This document shows positions 22,111 through 34,985 of a DNA stretch of 64,000 nucleotides, piece by piece (positions within the stretch are counted from its first letter, which is position 1; each line of letters begins with the position of its first letter). The position numbers were made by a program, and so were the translations under genes. Origin of the DNA: Paguma larvata (taxonomy: Eukaryota > Chordata > Mammalia > Carnivora > Viverridae); NCBI GenBank assembly GCA_030068075.1, contig CM057841.1, positions 40,031,030 through 40,095,029 on the forward strand, given 5' to 3'. The notes beneath the pieces were generated by a model, which had not been told where the DNA came from, did no database searches, and saw only the letters and a program-made list of their open reading frames with translations.

Positions 22111-23264
22111 TTTGTGGATGCTTGATCAGCTCAAGCTGATATGATTCCTAAAGTAATACATAGCCTCTTGACAATACATTAAGGGTGTCCCTAGATGCAT
22201 CAGTGGGATTCCACTGTATGTTCCAGTGTCATACTATCCTTACAACTCCTTAACTGTCAGAGAAAGAAATCTCTACAAACACTCAGAAGAGCTGCTAATC
22301 ATTGTCAAAATACTTAAAGAATTTAAAAGAAATGAAACTCCCAGCTTCTTCAAGCCAAATAAAGACGACTTTCTTATGGAAACAAGACCAATTCTAAAAT
22401 CCTTTGAGACTTTATGAACAAAGACATTAGCACAATAGTGTGTACCCTCTCTCCTTTTAACATGCACTCATTTCCTTAAGAAGTCCTCATTTTGACCTGC
22501 TGTCCTGTGAAAATTATTTTTTTAAGTTCTTCAAAGAAATTAGCAAAATAAGCAGTTTACAATAAAAAAAACGATCAAAGATGCATGCCTTAACCACAGC
22601 ATTTCTCTAAATTGTCTGCAACATGCTAATTACAAAGAAACCCAGGTTTTGTTAAGTATAGGCTTTTAATGAAAGAAACATAGTCATAAGACTAACTGCA
22701 GCTGTTGAGGAATAAAATAATAAAAGATTGAAATAATAGGGTGGACTGGAAAAGAATGAGAGAAATAAATCTGGTTGCAGTAGGATTTATGGATCTCTGC
22801 CAGCAAAGTCAAACAGGTGGAGGGCTCACAATCCTGCACCCCCCCTGGTTTGAGGACAATAATGTGTATGTATGCGTATATGAGGATGTGTAATCCTCAA
22901 CTTCACTAGCATCAGTTGACTAGTCAAACTCAAGCCTGGGCTAAAGAAACCCTATTCATTCAAAGAGCAGTATCTTCAAGGGTATAAGAAGCCGAGGACA
23001 CTTCATTATAACAAGAATCATGAAGAGATTTTTAAACACTTTGTCCTGAGTGGAATACCTAAAGTCACTGGAAAACACAGTCAGAACACAAATACCATCA
23101 GAAGGAAAGCAGATAAGGCGATATTTATGGGCGATACAGGAAGGATTAAAAAAATACTACTTTAGAGCACCAGGAAGTGCTAAAGGAAAACAGATACTCA
23201 GTTTTGAAGAATAACCACACTTTCTACTCACAAGCAGGTAAATTTAGTTCTAAAATTGCTTGGC
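22111..23264. other. Unassigned sequence
   Basis: No family or exon recognised. Confidence 0.4.
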
Positions 23265-23372
23265 TCCTTTATTTATTTATTTATTTATTTTTATTTCTCA
23301 AAGGAACTAGCATCAAAGTTGATCAAAAGAAGAAAAAAAAAAAAAAAGAAAGAAAGAAAAAAGAAAAAAACA
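23265..23372. repeat. (TTTA)n and A-rich low-complexity
   Basis: A TTTA repeat at 23267-23293 and an A-run with GAAA units at 23326-23370. The 123-codon frame at 23177-23548 includes this poly-lysine stretch and is not supported as a gene. Confidence 0.85.
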
Positions 23373-24320
23373 ACCTGCCAGAACCTCACCCAAATAAATA
23401 CATTTGGAAAAGAATCCATCTCTCTGCTTATCTGAAAATAATGAAAAGATGTGCAGTGATGACACATTTCAGGAATAAATTTGAAAAGAATTGTTTCATG
23501 CAATTTCACAAAGGGACCTCAGGGAAGGAGAGCCTATTCAGTAATTAAATCGCTTGTCGCCCTCACACATTGGCAGATCTATGGAGATGTCACTTCAGGG
23601 AATTTGATGACTGCTCTCCCACGGGAGTGCTTTGCTTTGGGGAATCTGCAGCTTTACTTAAAGAGGTCATTTGCTCCATAGATTCGAAGAGCGATTACAG
23701 CAGTGACAGGTTTTCTTGTTATCATAAGACGTGGCACACCCTTTCATTTATTCACATATCAAGTCAAGTTGGATTTGTTCTGTGGATGTAGGTGTATTTT
23801 AAATGTTTCAGAATAAGGATTTCAGGTAATTTAAAAAAATACAAAGAGGAGAATGGAACCCGGTGCTATTTTTATGTTCTCTAAATCCAGCCATCGTCCT
23901 GCATGTTATTAACATTGTCTGCAGGGCAAAAGAGGGCCATTCCTGGTCCGTGGAGAGTGCGAGACTGAGGACCAGAGTGCCAAGATTACCTGTTCAGTCA
24001 CATGGCAGTGGAGTGCAGAAGTGAACAAGAAGATATGGATGCAAGAGAGAATGATGAACTAGGAAAGGAAAGCAAGGGCCAGTCGTGGAGCAATGACTGG
24101 GAGAGGGTCAGCTTTTCTTCCCTGAGGTTGAGGATGTGGTAGAGAAACATCTCAGTTTGGTTTTTACATGTAACCAAGATGCACATAAGCAGGCAGCTCA
24201 GATGTATTGCTAGAGACAAATATTTTGTTTGCTCTTCCTGTTTCTCATCCATGTTACTCAATACGGAAATACCTGGTAGGAGTAGTATTACAGGGGGATC
24301 AGATTATCAGCCTTGGTATC
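23373..24320. other. Repeat-poor unassigned sequence
   Basis: No repeat recognised. The 23480-23770 part is less AT-rich than its neighbours and free of low complexity; it could be conserved non-coding DNA, but only alignment could show that. Confidence 0.35.
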
Positions 24321-24324
24321 ACAA

Positions 24325-24532
24325 TGCCTCTGGATCAATGCCAGCTCTGAAATTTATCATCTTGGAAAAGTGTGCTTGGCCACTCTCTTCATTAATTTCC
24401 TTATTTGTAAAAGGATGATTAAAAATAATAGCTACCTTAAAAGATTATTGTGAAAGTAAATAAGTACTATTTCCTAAGTGCTTACTATAGTGTCTGGCAC
24501 AAAATAAGCCCTTAAATAATGTTAGTTTCTAT
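24325..24532 (+). mobile_element. MIR relic
   Basis: TCATCTTGGAAAAGTGTGCT, CCTTATTTGTAAAAGGATGA, TAATAGCTACCTTAAAAG, ATTATTGTGAAAGTAAATAA and GTGTCTGGCACAAAATAAGC follow the MIR core and 3' end in order. Confidence 0.8.
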
Positions 24533-24575
24533 GACCACCACCATCATTGCTATCACGAAATTCCTAACACTTTAT

Positions 24576-24787
24576 TTTATTTTATTATTTTTTAATGTTT
24601 ATTTATTTTTGACAGAGACAGACAGAGTGTGAGTGAGGGAGGAGCAGACAGAGGGAGACAAAGAATCCAAAGCAGGCTCCAGGCTTTGAGCTGTCAGCCC
24701 TGAAGCGGGACTTGGACTCACAAATTGTGACATCAGGAGCTAAGCTGAAATCAGACACTTAACCAACTGAGCCACTCAGGTGCCCCA
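24576..24787 (-). mobile_element. CAN SINE, minus strand, with TSD
   Basis: Inverted SINE with head at 24787 (GAGCCACTCAGGTGCCCC). Target duplication GAAATTCCTAACACTTTAT (24557-24575) and GAAATTCCTGCCACTTTAT (24788-24806), 17 of 19 identical. Confidence 0.93.
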
Positions 24788-24806
24788 GAAATTCCTGCCA
24801 CTTTAT

Positions 24807-26238
24807 ATAGCACCTTTCTCTCTTGTACCTGCATAGCTTGTTTCACATACATATATTTATGTGTATGTGTGTGTGTGAATATTATATGCTATATAATATA
24901 CATTAAACACAACAGAATATACACTACATATACACAAATTTACAGCTTATGTGAAAGATGCCCTTCACAACTTTGCAGAAAGTTCATCAAAAATGAAAGG
25001 CACATAATGGAATTTTCATTAGTATAGATTTTAAATCAAAATTGTACTGTAAATAAAAAGCCAAATAAATGTTTACAGAGGCCAGGGAGGAGGACAGGTG
25101 AGGCGGAAATAAAGAAGAAAGCAAAACCTCAGTTAACTGGAGATGTGTTCATATAGGAAGATTTTTAATCCACCATAATTATGTCATGTTTTCCATTTCT
25201 CATAATGGGTTTGTGGAGATATGTACACTTGAGCTTATCTGGTCATATGATGCTTACTTTGTAGAATAGCTAGTTCATGTTAAAGAGGAAGTCTGGGATG
25301 AAGGAAAAATGCAAAAGAGATGAGTTTATGAGAGGATCAAAAGTTTGAGGGAGAACCTTGCAGTCCAGCTGTTACAAGCCAACTTAATCTCAACATGACA
25401 TGCTAAATCACTGCCTGCCACTACTTCCATATTTAATCCACTTCCCAAGGGCACCCCTGTCCCCCTCATACTGCTCAGCAACACTTCCCTCAAGTCTTGA
25501 GCTACATCACCTTGTAGCAGGCTGATAATATGTGGCTTTCTCCCCAATATGTTTAGCTCCCAAAAAATAATGGGACATATAATCAGTTTATTTATAGTCC
25601 TAGGTAAGCCCTGGAAAAACATTTGTGGAATTAAGATAATCTCTCAACATATGAACTGCGTTGATCACACAAGCTACAAAGACATAAAATCTGTCTTAAT
25701 GATATTTTTAAGACTAGAGGAGATGGTGGTAGATTGTTTTTAAAAATGTCAGAAAATGCTACGTAGGTTTCCATCCTATGGCTAAGAAGTTAAATACGGA
25801 TACCATAATCTGCAAAAGATTTCTGCCAGTGGAGGGAGAAGGAATCGATGTTATCACACAATCTCCCTGCATTACTTTTAACCTTGGGTCATTAGCATCT
25901 GAAATGGTATGTTAACTCCTACAAGACATGTCAAAAATCCATTGTGATAATATTAAATCAGTAAGTGATTTGGATAGATGTTGAATACAAATCATACACG
26001 TGACGTTTTTTTTTTCTCCTAAAATGATAAATCTGAAAATTAACAAATGATTTTCCGACTAGATTTTTATAAATCATTAGTGGGTGATTAAATTTAAAAG
26101 TGTAAATTTGCTAATCCAACCAGTCTTGTGATACCTTCAGAATGCAAGAGGGATCTTAATTTCTGTTAACTTGTAGAGAACAAAAACAACTGCATTCTAC
26201 TATTTTCCTTAAATAATGGAAACAGTAAGCTTAACTTA
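24807..26238. other. Unassigned sequence
   Basis: A short TG/TA-rich stretch at 24845-24905. Otherwise no family or exon recognised. Confidence 0.4.
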
Positions 26239-26270
26239 CTTTCTTTCCTTCTTTCCTTCTTCCTTCTTCT

Positions 26271-26322
<52 letters not shown>

Positions 26323-26328
26323 TTTTCT
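26239..26328. repeat. Pure pyrimidine tract (CTTT)n
   Basis: 90 nt of C/T only: mixed CTTT/CTTC units, then a regular CTTT run from about 26271. Confidence 0.95.
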
Positions 26329-26763
26329 GTCAAGGACAAAACATGAAAAGGCAATACATTATATCAGAAAATTGATGATATTTATAACTTCAGCTACTTT
26401 TAGATTGCCTTCATTATAATTTTATCCTCAATTATCCTATATTAGATTATGTTTAAAAATTTAAGCTAAAGTCTCATTATTCTGGAGACAGGCAGGACAT
26501 GAATCCTGTATCAGTAATGAAAAATATGACTTTGAGAATATTCTATTTAGAATGAACTGCATTTTTTCTACCATAAACATCAACAATATACATTTTAGTC
26601 AATGTGTATTTAGTATGGGAATAGCTGTTTCCTTAAACTACAGCATATATTTGCTTTGTTTTCTTTTTACCTACACTATTTGACTTTTCCAGTTTCCTGA
26701 CATAAATTCTATGAATAGAGAAGCTCTAACTTTTATTATTAAATAATTATCAGAAGCCTATTT
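26329..26763. other. Unassigned AT-rich sequence
   Basis: No family or exon recognised. Confidence 0.4.
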
Positions 26764-26982
26764 GGGGGTACCTGGGTGGCTCAGTCAGTTAAGTCTCTGA
26801 CTTCAGCTCAAGTCTTGATCTTGTGGTTTGTGGGTTTGAGCCCCACATCAGGCTCCGTGCTGACAGCTCAAAGCCTGGAGCCTGCTTCAGATTCTCTGTC
26901 TCCCTCTATTTCTGCCCTTCCCTACTCATGCTCTGTCTCTCTCTCTCTCAAAAATAAATAAACATTAAAAACAATTTTTTTG
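26764..26982 (+). mobile_element. CAN SINE, plus strand
   Basis: Full-length: GGGGGTACCTGGGTGGCTCA head, CTCCGTGCTGACAGCTCAAA core and AAAAATAAATAAACATTAAA tail. I could not fix a target duplication with confidence. A 61-codon frame at 26776 starts from GTG inside the head and is typical of this SINE, not a gene. Confidence 0.94.
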
Positions 26983-27625
26983 AAAGTCCTCTTGGAAAAC
27001 AATATACCTAAAGGATAACACTTATTTTATTCTTGTATTGAAATATTTATAATTTTGTCATTTTCATAATCTATTAGTATTTCAAAACTATATGGAGACT
27101 TATTAAAAGCTCTAAGAAATTTGTTTTTACCAATTTATATTTTTATTTAATACTTTGGATTTTAAAATCTGCTTAGATCCTATTATTAGGTACATAAAGT
27201 TTTCTAAATGTTGTATTGCTGTTGGGTTTCTATAAGTTTTACAAAATAATGTTCTTTGTTTAATCATTTATCCTTTGATGACTTTCTGCAAACATATTTT
27301 TGCAGAATTTTTCTCTTATGCAGTTGCCTAAAAATTTACTGTAACTTTTTAATTCCTTGTATGTCTTTATTATATTTATTAAAAGCAACTTTGAGTTAAA
27401 TAATTTTAACAAATATAAGAGTATTGGAGTTTAGGAGAATATTTTAAGTGATTTACATTCATTTAAACAAATGTAATTGAAATACCACAATCATTTCAAC
27501 TTACATTGCTTATGTTTTGTCTTTGACTATTTTATTTTTTTGCTTTGTTAATTTTATACATTTTATCTTATGCCCTCTTTGGTGGCTGTTTACCTCTTCA
27601 TAAGTTTGAAGATAGTTACAGATTT
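26983..27625. other. Very AT-rich unassigned sequence
   Basis: Possibly decayed LINE-1 sequence on the minus strand, but no motif fixes this. Confidence 0.35.
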
Positions 27626-27642
27626 TGATTTTACTATTCAAT

Positions 27643-27858
27643 TTTTTAAAGATTTTTTTGTTTATTTTTGAGAGAGAGAGAGAGAGAACACAGGCAAGGG
27701 AGGGGCAGAGAGAGAGTGGGAGACACAGAATCCGAAGTAGGCTCCAGGCTCTGAGCTGTCAGCACAGAGCCCGATGCGGGGCTCGAACTCATTAACTGTG
27801 AGATCCTGACCTGAGCTGAAGTCAGACACTTAACCTACTGAGCCACCCAGGTGCTCCA
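27643..27858 (-). mobile_element. CAN SINE (younger), inserted in the tail of an older SINE
   Basis: Inverted felid-type SINE (GCTCTGAGCTGTCAGCACAG core; head at 27858). It lies at the tail end of the minus-strand SINE at 27868-28098. The two are bracketed by one target duplication (27626-27642 and 28099-28115). Confidence 0.92.
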
Positions 27859-27867
27859 TATTTTTTA

Positions 27868-27921
27868 TCAATCTTTAGAGAGAGAGAGAGAAAGCACGAG
27901 TTGGGGAGAGGGAAGGAGGGG

Positions 27922-27965
<44 letters not shown>

Positions 27966-28098
27966 AGGAGATAGAGTCTTAAGCAGGCTCTATGTACAGC
28001 ACAGAGCCCAATACAGAACTTGGTACCACAACCCTGGGATTATGACCTTAGCCAAAATCAAGTCAGTCACTTAACCAACTGAGCCACCTAGGTACCCC
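27868..28098 (-). mobile_element. Older CAN SINE with long (GA)n, minus strand
   Basis: Head CACCTAGGTACCCC at 28098, but the body differs from the felid-type copies. It has TTGGTACCACAACCCTGGGA and TATGTACAGCACAGAGCCC, closer to older carnivore subfamilies. The CT-rich part has grown to a GA run of about 38 nt at 27918-27955. TGATTTTACTATTCAAT (27626-27642) and TGATTTTATTATTAATG (28099-28115) fit its target duplication. Confidence 0.85.
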
Positions 28099-28239
28099 TG
28101 ATTTTATTATTAATGGTGATTATCTTTACTGTTGTTTTATAAAATAATAGCATTAATTCATGTACATTTTAAAATTAATTTTTGATTATAGATTTGACTT
28201 CCTTCACTGCATATCAAGCAATTTAATTAGAAGTAAGGG

Positions 28240-28465
28240 GCACTGCAGTTTAGTCCTATCCAAACAGGCTTTGGAATCAGAGACTTGTTTTGATTCAAAC
28301 TTTCAAACTACTCTTTGAGTGAATTATTTATTCTTTCCCATCAATTTTCACCTCAGTGATGTTGAGAAACCCACCCATCGCATATGGTTGTTGAAAGGAT
28401 AAAATGGTGTGATACATGTTAATTACTTAACACACAAAATAGCATATCCACAGCTCTTAACAGTT
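28240..28465 (+). mobile_element. MIR relic
   Basis: CAGGCTTTGGAATCAGAGAC, then a diverged middle, then GGTTGTTGAAAGGATAAAAT, GGTGTGATACATGTTAATTA, follows MIR order in plus orientation. Confidence 0.7.
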
Positions 28466-29249
28466 AATCAGTTTATTATAATTTTAAAACCTTCCACATA
28501 CTTAACATCATCACTTTTTTTTTCCTGCTTCTCATACTTTTAAATCAAGTTGAGCTTTTAGAAATATTATTAGGGCTCTAAAATAAATTTCATGCTTTTG
28601 TTTTATTTGTAACCATGAAAATTTATTTTTCAATATTTTCTTTAATTCACATTTTTGGAGAGCCTCTTTTTTCTCATATCCACAAGTACAAATCTTTTCA
28701 TGTTAATTATGTGAAGGCAAGAGTATAATTAAATTTCTCTTAATAAAGCTTATTTTTTTCCTCTCCTCTCAAATATTAGACACTTAGAGCCTTATACTGT
28801 ATTATATGCTGTGTCAGTCTCATATTCTACATTCTCCAAAGATATGTAAAGTTGTTTGTTTCCTTGCTTGCTTTGTACTTGATATGCATCTTTCTTGTTA
28901 AATCGTGGCATTTTAAGGAAGTGAGTAAATATAAAATACTATATTGTTTTCTTCTCATAATTTACTTAAAAGAGGATTGATCACTTAAAGCAAAAAGCAT
29001 AAGAATGTAAGTTAGCGTTTATAATAATATGAAACTATTGTACAAAGGAAAAGGGAGTGTTGAGTGGGTAGATGCAGTAATCCTGTTGTTAAAGGATTAA
29101 GTTTTTGAGGTGTGAAGCAGGAAGGGGGGAATGTCAGGTAAAGTGTAAAGCATCTGAAGATAGAATAGTCTCTAATGAGTTAAAGTTGCTTTATTGTTAG
29201 ACCTAGCTAAGAAGTCAATAGAGGAAATAAAACAGAACACAGAACACAA
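28466..29249. other. AT-rich unassigned sequence
   Basis: No motif recognised. The 29000-29249 part could be an upstream extension of the LINE-1 that follows. Confidence 0.35.
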
Positions 29250-29818
29250 AAACAATTTTTTTTTTATCAACCTAAACCAGCCATTGGTGGAAAAACAAAT
29301 CAGAAGAAACAAATTGAAAAACATTTGTTCAGTGTTTTCTCTGACACATCAATGATTTCTTTAAAATCAAGTAAACCAAATGTTTTAAAAGAAGACAGAA
29401 ATTGTCGGATTGAGGAAAAACGGAACAAAACACAATAAGATCCAAATATTTGCTATCTGTGAGATATATTTTTCATGTAAAGACCCAGATAAATTTCAAG
29501 TAAAATGAAGAAAAAATAGACCATGCAAGCAGTAAACGTAAATAAATGGTATGACCAGACTAATAAAAGACAAAGAAGACTTCATGACAAAAGAGTACTG
29601 AGAGTCAAAAAAGAAAAATGCATAGTGATACAAGAATCAATTTACCAGGAAGATGGGACAAATCCAAATAGCTCTTTACTTGATTAAAGGTAATCAGAAT
29701 TCACAAAGCAATCTGAAGGGGGAAATAGATACATTTTCAAGGGTATTTGGATATTGTAACACCCTGGTTTCAACAACTGATGAGACTAGTTGCAAAAAAA
29801 TAAAAATAAAAAATAAAA

Positions 29819-29900
29819 ATAAGTATATATATATATATATACACACACATATACACGTATGTGTGTATAATATATACACATATGTAATATATCCATATAT
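29819..29900. repeat. (TA)n/(CA)n microsatellite within the LINE-1 relic
   Basis: TA units, CACACACATATACACG, then TGTGTGTATAATATATACAC and further TA units. Confidence 0.88.
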
Positions 29901-30984
29901 ATATTTATATGAAATAGCTAAACTATGTTATGTATAGAACACAGCATGTATAGAATATTCCAATCAAAATTCACAGAATACACATGCTTTTCATGAGCCC
30001 ATTTGATACTTTTCAAGAAAGATCATATACTTCCCCATAAAATAAATCTCAATGAATTTCAGAAATCTGAAATCTTAAGGAGAATTTTTTGTGGAAATCT
30101 ATGTTAGATGTCAATAATATTAAAATAACTTTAAAATCTGTAGATATTTGCAAATCAAATATAAATTTCTAAATGACTCATAAGTCAAAGAAAACACAAT
30201 GAACATTTAAAAATATTTTGAACAGAATGAACATGAAAAGACAAACGTATCAGTCTGTGAGTGATAGCTACAACAGTGCTGAGAGAGAAAATTATAGCTT
30301 TAACTGAATTCTATTTTAGGAAAGAAAAATAATGCATAAGAACAATAACCAATTCTTTCACATTAAAAAAAGAAAACAAAATAACCTCCCAAATAGTGAA
30401 ATGCTAGAAGAGGAAAAACCAGTGAAACAGAAAACCAAACCAATAATGAAAAATTAGGAATTCTGAAGGCTAGAGCTTTGACCAGGTCAATAAAATTAAG
30501 TAGCACTTAGCAAGAAAAATAGAACAAATTACCTATATCAGGAATGAAAGTGAAAATATCAGCACTGATCTAAAGACATGGAATGTTAGTAAAGAAATGT
30601 TATGAAAACCTTTATGCTAAAAAACTTTTCAAAGTTGGTGGAAGAAGAAATTTCTTATAGACAGGTTACCAAAACTGATAGCAATGGAAATAGAAGATCT
30701 GAATGTCCTAAATTTATTAAATAAATCAAATTTCTATTAACAAAATTGCCCACAAGTAAATCTGCATGAATGTGGCTGTTATCAACGAAGGAAGAAGTAG
30801 TACTCTTTCAGAAAGAAGAGGAATAGACACTTCTCAGCTTATTTTATGAGGCTAACATTACCCTTACACACAGTCTGACAGTGACAAATCAAGAAAAGAA
30901 AATTACAGAGTCATAGTTCTCAAAACTTTACATGCAGAATCCCTGGGAAATATGTTAATACATTTTGAAATACTAGATATATGC

Positions 30985-31060
30985 AAATATGTGCATTGTC
31001 TGCATGTGCGTGTATATATGTGTGTGTATATGCATATGTGTATATATATACACACACACC
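30985..31060. repeat. (TG)n/(TA)n/(CA)n microsatellite within the LINE-1 relic
   Basis: TGTG/TATA units end in CACACACACC. A second expansion inside the same relic. Confidence 0.88.
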
Positions 31061-32099
31061 ATAACTGTAAGTGGGCTTTACATCAAAAAATCCAAGATTG
31101 GCCCAACATCGGAAAATAATCAAAAAGATACACTGTATTTTAGGAATAAAGGAGAAAACTATTATCAGTAGAAATTTTAAAAAGCTCTTGATAAAATTCA
31201 GTACATATACACCATCAAAATGATCAACAAATTAGAAATAGAAACTTTCCTAATCTAAAAAAAATAATAAAAATTATTTTACCATTAAAAAAACTGAAAT
31301 GACTTTCCCCTGTGACCAAATATAATACAAAGAAATTCCCTCTTTTCCTTCTGCTTAATACTTCTCTGGAAATGGTAGCTGTGGAATAAGGCAATATCAT
31401 CATCATCATCTAAAATAATAAAGATTATTATTAGAATAAAAGGCTTAAAGACTGGAAAGAAAGAAGAAATTTCTGTTTACATTTTAGATGACACTGACAC
31501 AGTTCTCTACATTCTAAATCTGAAGGTATTTACTTTGAAAATCCTTAAAATACCTTGCTTACAGGGTGTAAAGCTAAAATACAAAAATAAAATATAGTTC
31601 TATATACTACCAATAAACAATTGGAAAATAATTTAAATATCTTTCACAAATTACCAAAATATGAACTACTCAGGAATACTTTTAACAAAATATGTGCAAG
31701 GTTAATACGATGAAAAAAGTATAAATCATTCTTTAGGTAAGAAAAGGAAATATAAATAAATGTAAAATGCCATGTGCATGGATTAAAAATAGACCCAATA
31801 TCATTGAGATGTAAATTTTATCCATATTGATCTATGGATTCAACTTAATTCAAACTGGCATCTCAACAGGACATTTGCAGCAATTGACAAGTAGACTCTA
31901 AAATTTATATGGAAATGCAAAGGACACGAAATAGTGAAAATAATTATATCTAAAAAAATCAAACAAGATAAAGCAAGAACTGACACTAACTGACTTGAAG
32001 ACCTTTTCTAAAGCTTTAATGATCAACACAGAATGGTATTAATATAAGGACTAATGTAGAGATCATTGAAACCAAGGAGAGAGCCCAGAAGTAGGTGTG

Positions 32100-32147
32100 T
32101 AATGTATGTGTGTATGTGTGTATATATATGTATGTATATATATATAA
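32100..32147. repeat. (TGTA)n microsatellite within the LINE-1 relic
   Basis: GTATGTGTG and TATA units, third expansion in the relic. Confidence 0.85.
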
Positions 32148-33400
32148 TTGATTTTTTCAATTAATAGCCAAAGTAATTCAGTTAGAATTAAATCATAGTA
32201 TTTTCAACAAATGGTGCTAAAAAAAAGCTGAATATCCATATGTAATAAAAAAGAGTTTTATTTTAATTGATCCCTACATCTGTAAAAAACTTTCATAAAG
32301 GATCATAATAAAAATATACTCAACAGACTTAAATATTGGAAATAGCACCATAAAATCTCTAGGAGAAAACATAGGAGAAATATTTTTCAATCTTGGATTA
32401 GACAAAGATTACTAACATGGAACATAAAAAGCAATTAACATATAAAATATAAAGTTCAACTTGATTAAAAGTAAAAACTACTTTTTAAAGTATACATTCT
32501 AAAATATTAAAATATGAGTACTGGATGGCAATATTCTTAGCACATACATCGGAAAAATGACTTAAACCATTAATATATAAATAAATCACATAACTCAATA
32601 ATAGAAGCACAAGCTAGTTTCAAAAACTCTTAGACACTTCACTTGGGAAGATATGCAAATGGCAAAAGTACATAAAATAATCCTTAATACCATTAGTCAT
32701 CCAGGAAATGAAAATTAAAATAACAACGGGATGCAACTTCACACCTAATAAAGTGGCCAAAATAAAGAGTCATGGAATACCAATATCAGACAATAATATG
32801 TCACAACTGGAGTCCCATACACTGTCAAGAGAATAAAATGGCGCAACCATTTTCAAAAACTTTTGGCATGTTCCTATAAAGAGCCATACATTTAGCATAA
32901 TAGTTTCTCTACTAGGAATTTTCCCAAGAGAAATGAAAGCATAAGTTCCTAAAAAGATTTGTACACAAATGTTCATAGCAGATGTTATTTATAATAGTCC
33001 GAAACAATTAAAAACCTAAATGTCTGTCTGAGTTGAATAGACAAACTGTGATACATCCATTGAATAGATACTATTCAGGAATAATAAGGAACAAGCTACT
33101 CTTTGGATTAATCTCATAGTTCCCTTGCTGAACAAAGGAAATTTCACACAAAAGAGTCCATCCTATAGGATTCCACTTATGTGCAATTTCAGGACAGGCA
33201 AAACTAATCTATATTTAAGAAATGCATTTCCTGGGTTGAGGAGTAGTGGTGAGTGAATTTTCTAGAGTGATAGGACTGTTCATTGTCTTGATTGAGGTGG
33301 TGATTGCATTAGTGTATATATTTGTCAAAAGCCAGCCATCTGTATACTTAATGTGTGTGAATTGTATTTATAGAGAGAGTTTACATTACTAGAATGCACA

Positions 33401-34764
33401 CATAAACTTGCACGCACATGCACATAGCATTAGGCTAGAGTTGTGGCATAGTGGAACTCTCCCCAGGGCACCAATTTCATAAAAACAGTTAAGATCAATC
33501 CAAGGTTAACCCAGGTTTCTAAAAACATGAACATATTTAACAAATACAAGTAGAGTAAATGAAAAAAAAAAAAGACAACTATAGAATATCTACTAAAAAT
33601 CCAAAGCATTTAAAATATAACAAAACTTTTCCTTTATACTTCTGTAGTTGAGGGAAACAAAATCAGAAGCAACTTCTTAACTACTTAGTCTTCATGACCA
33701 TAAAGTTTCTATGGGTTTTGTTTTCATGGATTCATGAGGTGGCTATACTTTTGTTAATTCACTTTCAATTTGCTTTATTTCCTGATTTTGTGTTCTGTTA
33801 AGAGGAAGGACATATCCACTTCAAGAACGGAAATATAGATCTCTGGTATAGTTAAACAAGTCTTTTCCTTATAATGAGAGCAGGTCAGTTTGTAACGTCT
33901 GAGCAATTTCCATCTTTCTGAAAGATCCTGTTATATCTGTATCTCTTGCCCTGAAATGGCACATTCTACCTTTCTACTTGTTTTCTGAACAAAAGGAGGA
34001 TGGTAAAGCCAGCATTTCTATCAGACTCCTTTGTCTTACACTTCTAAATGCATCACATGTAGGGGAGTCTTTCCAGGAAGCAAAGGGCTATTACCAACAT
34101 TTCCCGCTCTGTAAACAGTTGTTTTTTTTGGGGGTTATTTTGTCCAACTTGGTCTCGTATAGCAGGCTCTAATTATTAAAGGGAAGATAAACAGTTTTTA
34201 AACCTTAATAGGTAGTGAGCATTATGTTCAAGGACCAGTTATCAGTATGGCTTATATTGTCTGCCATGAGTAGGAAGTGGGGAAAGGCTTGCTCCTCAGT
34301 CTTTTAAGGATGCTGAATTTGTTCTGTTTGGGTAGCAAATACATTTATAGACTAAACACTGTATTTATCATTATTATGTGTCTCATGTACTTTTAATTGC
34401 GTAAGAACCAAACCATCTATGATCCAGAAAAACATGGAATTAAGTTGGGTATAGACTTTACCCATATTTTTTACTTTAGTAAGTATAAATATTCTTTAGT
34501 TCCCTCTTCTGTAATATTCTTAATTTATTTAGGGATGACAATTTTTTCAAGGATACTGAAGTCAGTCTATTATGGGATACAAACAAGTAAATAAAATTCT
34601 GCTGTGATAACTCTCTATGACACTGCTACTATGGAGGCTAGCATGTACTGAACCTCTATTACGTATTTCACCATGGTCCTGGGTACTGAGCTTCCAAATT
34701 AAACTGATCCCATATAAAACCAGGAGGATAATTTGCTATTTCCTCCCTCTCCCTCATTCTGGGA
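33401..34764. other. Unassigned sequence
   Basis: No family or exon recognised. Confidence 0.4.
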
Positions 34765-34769
34765 AAGAG

Positions 34770-34985
34770 TCACAAAGAGAAAATGAATCTTGGTTCTGAT
34801 TTCCTTATTGAGGCAAACTTTGTACTTTAGGAAAGACTTTAGGGGACTCTGAAAATTTGGGGAAGTTACTTCAGTTCTGAGTATTCATGATTATATAATG
34901 AAGGTGATAATTCCTACCCACATGGAGTTATTGTAAAGAATAGTTGAGGCAACTTCAGGCATTTAGTACAATCCTTAACAATATA
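34770..34985 (+). mobile_element. MIR relic
   Basis: GGGGAAGTTACTTCAGTTCTG, GAAGGTGATAATTCCTACCC, GGAGTTATTGTAAAGAAT and CAGGCATTTAGTACAATCC follow the MIR 3' half in order. Confidence 0.65.

Larger units (their letters stand above)
29250..33400 (+). pseudogene. Long decayed LINE-1: ORF2 and 3' UTR
   Basis: This 4-kb plus-strand relic follows the order of LINE-1 ORF2. The endonuclease region starts near 29390 (TAAACCAAATG, AAGATCCAAATATTTGCTAT, later GGGGGAAATAGATACATTTTC). Next is the inter-domain region (30180-30700), with TATAGCTTTAACTGAATTC and TATCAGGAATGAAAGTGA. The reverse transcriptase region is at 30830-31760. Its catalytic loop, normally Phe-Ala-Asp-Asp, is recognisable at about 31482-31492 but has lost a base, so the frame breaks there. 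The C-terminal end (31800-33060) and 3' UTR (to 33400) follow. Stop codons and frameshifts occur throughout, so no protein can be made. TA/CA microsatellites have expanded inside it at three places. ORF1 and the 5' end are absent or unrecognisable. It is a fossil of an old L1M-type element; the exact subfamily is unknown. Confidence 0.85.

Noticed and set aside
26776..26961. Frame beginning like Met-Ala-Gln-Ser-Val, seen again at 47768 and at minus 1607
   Set aside because: It is the translation of the SINE head (GTGGCTCAGTC...), so it recurs wherever the SINE does.
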